From the NCBI RefSeq assembly GCF_017355205.1, contig NZ_JADIJK010000033.1, forward strand, positions 1 through 55,470: 55,470 bases of DNA. Direction: 5' to 3'. The stretch's first letter is position 1; the number at the start of each line of letters is the position of its first letter. Under the pieces are notes generated by a model. It saw nothing but the letters and a program-made list of their open reading frames with translations. It searched no databases and had not been told where the DNA came from. The position numbers and the translations under genes are program-made. Of this stretch, positions 52,318-55,470 are shown piece after piece. This DNA comes from Bacillus sp. SD088. Its GTDB lineage: Bacteria > Bacillota > Bacilli > Bacillales > Bacillaceae_C.

Positions 52318-52602
52318 CTAGACCCTTGCTACCACTGCTTTTAGCTTAACTCCTCTCCCATATGGCAGGGTTTTGGCAGGAACCAACTCCATTCTCGTGT
52401 CCTGATTTCCATTGAAATCCATATAAGTTTCCTTAGAAAAATTAAACTTAATATTCCCTGCCATTTTTTCAGCAAGTGGTTCATCATTTCTACTCCATAA
52501 GTATGCATAATGTTTTAAAGTTATTTCTGGTGAGCTACGTCCTAATCTTCGTAATCCAACTAAGACATCAGCATTAAACTCATCAATTGATTTACTGGAC
52601 AT
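52318..52602 (-). pseudogene. C-terminal relic of a tyrosine-recombinase integrase
   Basis: RRLGRSSPEITLKHYAYLWS then RNDEPLAEKMAGNI resembles the last part of phage/ICE integrases, with the nucleophile Tyr in LKHYAYLW. The sequence before it (MSSKSIDEFNADVLVG) is not the integrase core, and there is no ribosome site. Left by a lost mobile element. Confidence 0.6.
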
Positions 52603-52611
52603 AAAAATATC

Positions 52612-52646
52612 AAAAAGAGATTAGCACATTTAGTAATCTCTTTTTA
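52612..52646 (-). terminator. Terminator after the DJ-1-like gene
   Basis: AAAAAGAGATTA and TAATCTCTTTTT arms around a short loop. Confidence 0.75.
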
Positions 52647-52670
52647 AGATTTTGATAATAACAAAATAGT

Positions 52671-53309
52671 TTAATTTTTATTGTTAAATGGTAGAGTTTG
52701 CATAAGTTCAAAGAAATATTTAGAATCACCAGTATTAAAATAGTTATACCAAGATTCTAATGTGTTTGACTTAAAAACATCTAAGCACTCAATGATTTGT
52801 TTCGTCCATAGCAAAGCTTCAGTGGAACCAGCAGTAATAAGGTTATTAGATGCAATAGATGGTTGGTCTATATAAAAATCTTGTCCTTTATAATCAGAAC
52901 AAACCATTTCAAGGAATCCCGGACCATTGCTAGTATGCGGACGGTTATCTAGTATCCCAAAATTAGCAAGTGCTGCGGTAGCTCCACAGATTGCACATAC
53001 TGTAGCACCTACAGAGAGCAACTCGCTTGCTTTTACGAGAATAGCTTCATGCTTTGGATCATTCCATGTATCTGCACCTGGTAATAACAGCATGCTTGTT
53101 TCACTTACAATAATGTCATCAATTAAGTAGTCAGGAACTATTGTCATTCCGCCCATTGTACTGATTGATTGTTTGGAGTAACTGACTGTTTTAATCGATA
53201 TTTGATTCGCGTCTTCTTTGAAAAATCTCCTAGAATTCAACTCCGAAGTAACATATCCTAGTTCCCAATCAGCTAAAGTATCAAGTACATAAATATAGAT
53301 TGTTTTCAT
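52671..53309 (-). CDS. DJ-1/PfpI-family protein
   Basis: 212 aa. VCAICGATAALANFGILD (about 105-122) holds the nucleophile Cys at the elbow, with the Glu of DWELGYVTSE near the N-terminus, as in the YoaZ/YdeA-like type 1 glutamine-amidotransferase-fold proteins. Roles include deglycase, protease or stress functions. It is divergent from a WYL regulator 121 bp away with a palindrome between. Ribosome site GGAGG. Confidence 0.87.
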   Translation of the reverse strand: MKTIYIYVLDTLADWELGYVTSELNSRRFFKEDANQISIKTVSYSKQSISTMGGMTIVPDYLIDDIIVSETSMLLLPGADTWNDPKHEAILVKASELLSVGATVCAICGATAALANFGILDNRPHTSNGPGFLEMVCSDYKGQDFYIDQPSIASNNLITAGSTEALLWTKQIIECLDVFKSNTLESWYNYFNTGDSKYFFELMQTLPFNNKN

Positions 53310-53366
53310 AATTTTCCTCCATTTGATTGTAATAGATTGATTGTTTCATTATGATTATACGTATCT

Positions 53367-53381
53367 ATTGTTGACAACAAT
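53367..53381. promoter_or_regulatory. Candidate WYL-regulator operator
   Basis: ATTGTTG-A-CAACAAT, a perfect 15-bp palindrome in the DJ-1/WYL gap. It overlaps a TTGACA hexamer on the plus strand. Confidence 0.6.
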
Positions 53382-53430
53382 ATGGCAACAATCTAGAATG
53401 AAGAAATTATTTTTGAAAGGCGGTTAACAG

Positions 53431-54363
53431 ATGAAGATTAGCAGGCTTGTTAGCATTATTATGATACTACTCGATAAAGAACGGATAGGCGCACAGGAGT
53501 TAGCAGATATGTTTGAAGTTTCAACACGCACAATCTACCGTGATATAGATGCCATCAACATGGCAGGTATTCCGATTCGCTCAACATCGGGAGTAGGAGG
53601 TGGCTTTGAAATCATGACAAACTATAAAATTGATAGAAAAGTTTTTTCAACTACTGATATTTCTACTATTTTGACAGGACTTTCTAGTCTCTCCAACATG
53701 ATACAAAGTGACGAACTGTTAAATGCCCTTGCGAAAGTAAAAAGTTTTATCCCAGTGGATAGAGTTGACGAGATTAAATTAAAAACTGATCAAATACATA
53801 TCGATTTAAGTCAGTGGATAGGTTATAGGAATGTACAACCATATTTAGAAATCATAAAAATGGCTTTACAAGAAAACAAGCTACTTTCGTTTGAATATGC
53901 CGACCGTCATGGAAATAAAACGGAACGAGAAGCTGAAGCCCATCAAATTGTATTGAAGGGTAATCATTGGTATTTTCAAGGATACTGTTATAAAAGAAAT
54001 GATTTTCGTCTGTTCAAATTAGCTCGTATATCAAACCTAAAATTAGAAAAGATCTTCTTTACGCCACGAGATTATCAAAAACCACTATTGGATTTTACTG
54101 ATATTTTGGCAACTATACAAACAAAGATCAAACTTCGTATTCATAAATCTGTCATGGATAGAGTACTTGATTATTGTAAGTATGAAGATTTTTCACCAGA
54201 CGGTGATGAATACTACATTGTTACTTTCCCTTTTATAGAAAACGACTATTATTACAATATCCTTTTAAGTTTTGGTGATAAATGTGAATGCTTAGAGCCT
54301 TTACATATCCGAACAGAATTGAAACGGAAAATATATAATCTAGCTAACTTATATGAAAATTAA
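53431..54363 (+). CDS. YafY-type HTH/WYL-domain transcriptional regulator
   Basis: 310 aa. GAQELADMFEVSTRTIYRDI (21-40) is the HTH; LLSFEYADRHGNKTEREAEA, HWYFQGYCY and RLFKLARI are the WYL domain. Same design as the protein at 11894-12802 but clearly diverged. Divergent from the DJ-1-like gene, which it presumably controls. Ribosome site AAAGGCGG. Confidence 0.88.
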   Translation: MKISRLVSIIMILLDKERIGAQELADMFEVSTRTIYRDIDAINMAGIPIRSTSGVGGGFEIMTNYKIDRKVFSTTDISTILTGLSSLSNMIQSDELLNALAKVKSFIPVDRVDEIKLKTDQIHIDLSQWIGYRNVQPYLEIIKMALQENKLLSFEYADRHGNKTEREAEAHQIVLKGNHWYFQGYCYKRNDFRLFKLARISNLKLEKIFFTPRDYQKPLLDFTDILATIQTKIKLRIHKSVMDRVLDYCKYEDFSPDGDEYYIVTFPFIENDYYYNILLSFGDKCECLEPLHIRTELKRKIYNLANLYEN

Positions 54364-54952
54364 ATCAAGAATTTCAATTTTATCCTTATACTGTTCTATT
54401 TAGTTAAATCTGTTGCTATCTATCAAGTTAAAATAGTGCCATTTAAAACTATAAATGAAACGTACATAATATTTGTCTTTTCTACCGAAAAATAAAATTC
54501 CCTATCAAAATGTTTTCTTGGTAGGGTTTTTGGTAGGGAACTATATTGTTTTTAGCTTATTTTGTCCATTTAATCTTAGGACAAATGCTGTTAAATAAAT
54601 AGGCATTCCCATTTCAAATTAAGTTGTAGTCTTATTCCCATCCCATTGGAGAAAAACTTTAGATTTGCATCTATAGAACAGGCATTTTCCATCCAAGAGA
54701 TGGAGAAGAAATAGAAATCATAAAAAGAGATATGATTATTTCCAAACCCGGCAAGTACCATGAAATGAAGGAAAAAAAGAGATGTAAAATTTATCTTTGT
54801 TGGAGCAGATTCAATGCCAATGAACTTAATCCATTATTAAGATTTTTGACCCTATTTATTGTTTACCTTGATTACTATTTTTAAAAACTAAATAATATTA
54901 ATTTTTTCTTTGTTCAAAATATACCATTCTTTCTCTAACTTTAAAGTGAACG
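54364..54952. other. Gap with an unidentified coding-like trace
   Basis: Contains a hairpin around 54501-54539 (CCCTATCAAAA... TTTTTGGTAGGG). A plus-strand frame at about 54685-54850 (IFHPRDGEEIEIIKRDMIIS, then KPGKYHEMKEKK) looks protein-like but has no start and no family I can name. Confidence 0.3.
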
Positions 54953-55363
54953 TTAAATACAAATTTCTTTAAGGAAAAAAGTTAATGACAAATGATCTGC
55001 TACTTTAATTTCTTTTATTATTGAAAACCCATTTTTTTGATAAAATCTTATAGCAGGTGTATTTTGAGATCCAGTTGATACAATGATTTGCTTAAAGCCT
55101 TCCTCGTTGACCTGAATAAAATCTAATAGTATCTGGGCAATTCCTTTTCTAAAATGTTTGGGATGTACAAATAATCGATGTATATCCATGACATCATTTT
55201 CTATTTTTATAGATATAACTCCACTTAATTCATCATCTACGAAATAGCCATAGAAAATTTCTCTACATTGCAGCAGCGTATCAATAGTATCTTTTAATAG
55301 TGGTATCTCATCTGAACCAATTAATATTACTTCCGTCTTGTAGGAAAGTATCTGAACATTCAA
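54953..55363 (-). CDS. GNAT-family acetyltransferase, N-terminus uncertain
   Basis: 136 aa from TTG 55363. MDIHRLFVHPKHFRKGIAQI (about 67-86) includes the acetyl-CoA loop F-R-K-G-I-A, and RFYQKNGF is the C-terminal motif. The frame stays family-like upstream of the TTG (DITDSKWANEVLNVQI) until a TAA. Relatives start about five residues earlier, so the true start may have been lost; no good ribosome site precedes the TTG. Substrate unknown. Confidence 0.75.
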   Translation of the reverse strand: MNVQILSYKTEVILIGSDEIPLLKDTIDTLLQCREIFYGYFVDDELSGVISIKIENDVMDIHRLFVHPKHFRKGIAQILLDFIQVNEEGFKQIIVSTGSQNTPAIRFYQKNGFSIIKEIKVADHLSLTFFLKEICI

Positions 55364-55434
55364 TACTTCATTAGCCCATTTTGAATCAGTAATATCTGTT
55401 TATGGCAAACTAAAAATGTAGGTAATGGCATACC

Positions 55435-55467
55435 TTTTATGCATGGCCCGCAGGGCCATGCATAAAA
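55435..55467. terminator. Perfect 15-bp terminator hairpin
   Basis: TTTTATGCATGGCCC, loop GCA, GGGCCATGCATAAAA. Symmetrical, able to stop transcription in both directions; the gene it serves lies beyond the right edge. Confidence 0.85.
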
Positions 55468-55470
55468 AGC

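Overview
The window is AT-rich chromosomal DNA from a low-GC, spore-forming Bacillota, most likely a Bacillaceae member near Oceanobacillus or Virgibacillus. The basis is the codon and base use, AGGAGG-type ribosome sites, a CotA-type spore-coat laccase, a CwlJ-type cortex hydrolase, and interspersed repeats of the GAGGCTGGGACA type. No rRNA, tRNA, CRISPR array or replication origin was seen. The genus is an inference.

Layout. 1-4300: tandem 51/52-bp repeat, then an APH-like kinase/nucleoside hydrolase operon and a frameshifted alpha/beta hydrolase, the block bracketed by two related direct repeats; then gene debris. 4387-5873: CzrA/CzcD zinc efflux operon with three operator-like sites. 6082-10016: aldo/keto reductase broken by a stop codon but keeping a MerR-type promoter, TauE exporter, GH32 sucrase. 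10646-15817: P-loop kinase, VOC/WYL pair, CotA laccase with a Cys-rich tail, GNAT, small ORF. 15840-17290: lone-tnpB IS200/IS605 element with an in-frame stop. 17389-26212: three regulator-efflux modules (HxlR-SDR-MFS, MerR-MFS-NAD-binding protein, LysR-MFS) and a luciferase-like oxidoreductase. 26354-27563: mazEF with a decayed second mazE that still has its palindrome. 27722-33121: MerR/TipAS with a DUF2268 zincin, lipoprotein, CPBP protein, AdaA with an amino-acid permease. 33200-40350: methyltransferase, VOC proteins, GNAT, CwlJ, Bcr/CflA efflux, relics and repeats. 40531-42540: HipA-like kinase and MepB-like protein. 42857-50981: PadR relic with intact operators next to a hydrolase, LysR/VOC pair, methyltransferase, and a MarR-controlled FAD monooxygenase plus SRPBCC protein. 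51269-55467: MerR and integrase relics, DJ-1/WYL pair, GNAT.

The dominant theme is an accessory detoxification and efflux archipelago. Most modules are one regulator divergent from one or two effectors (efflux pump, oxidoreductase, VOC protein, hydrolase), with a palindromic operator visible in the intergenic gap. About ten relics lie among them: alpha/beta hydrolase, SDR chimera, AKR, TnpB, MazE, GyrI-like, P-loop kinase, VOC, PadR, MerR and integrase. In several cases the operator has outlived either its regulator (PadR, AdhR-like MerR) or its target. The items most worth following up are the orphaned operators, the stop-interrupted tnpB, the HipA-like/MepB pair, the MarR hydroxylase-cyclase operon, the two repeat families, and a 17-codon ORF ahead of a drug exporter.
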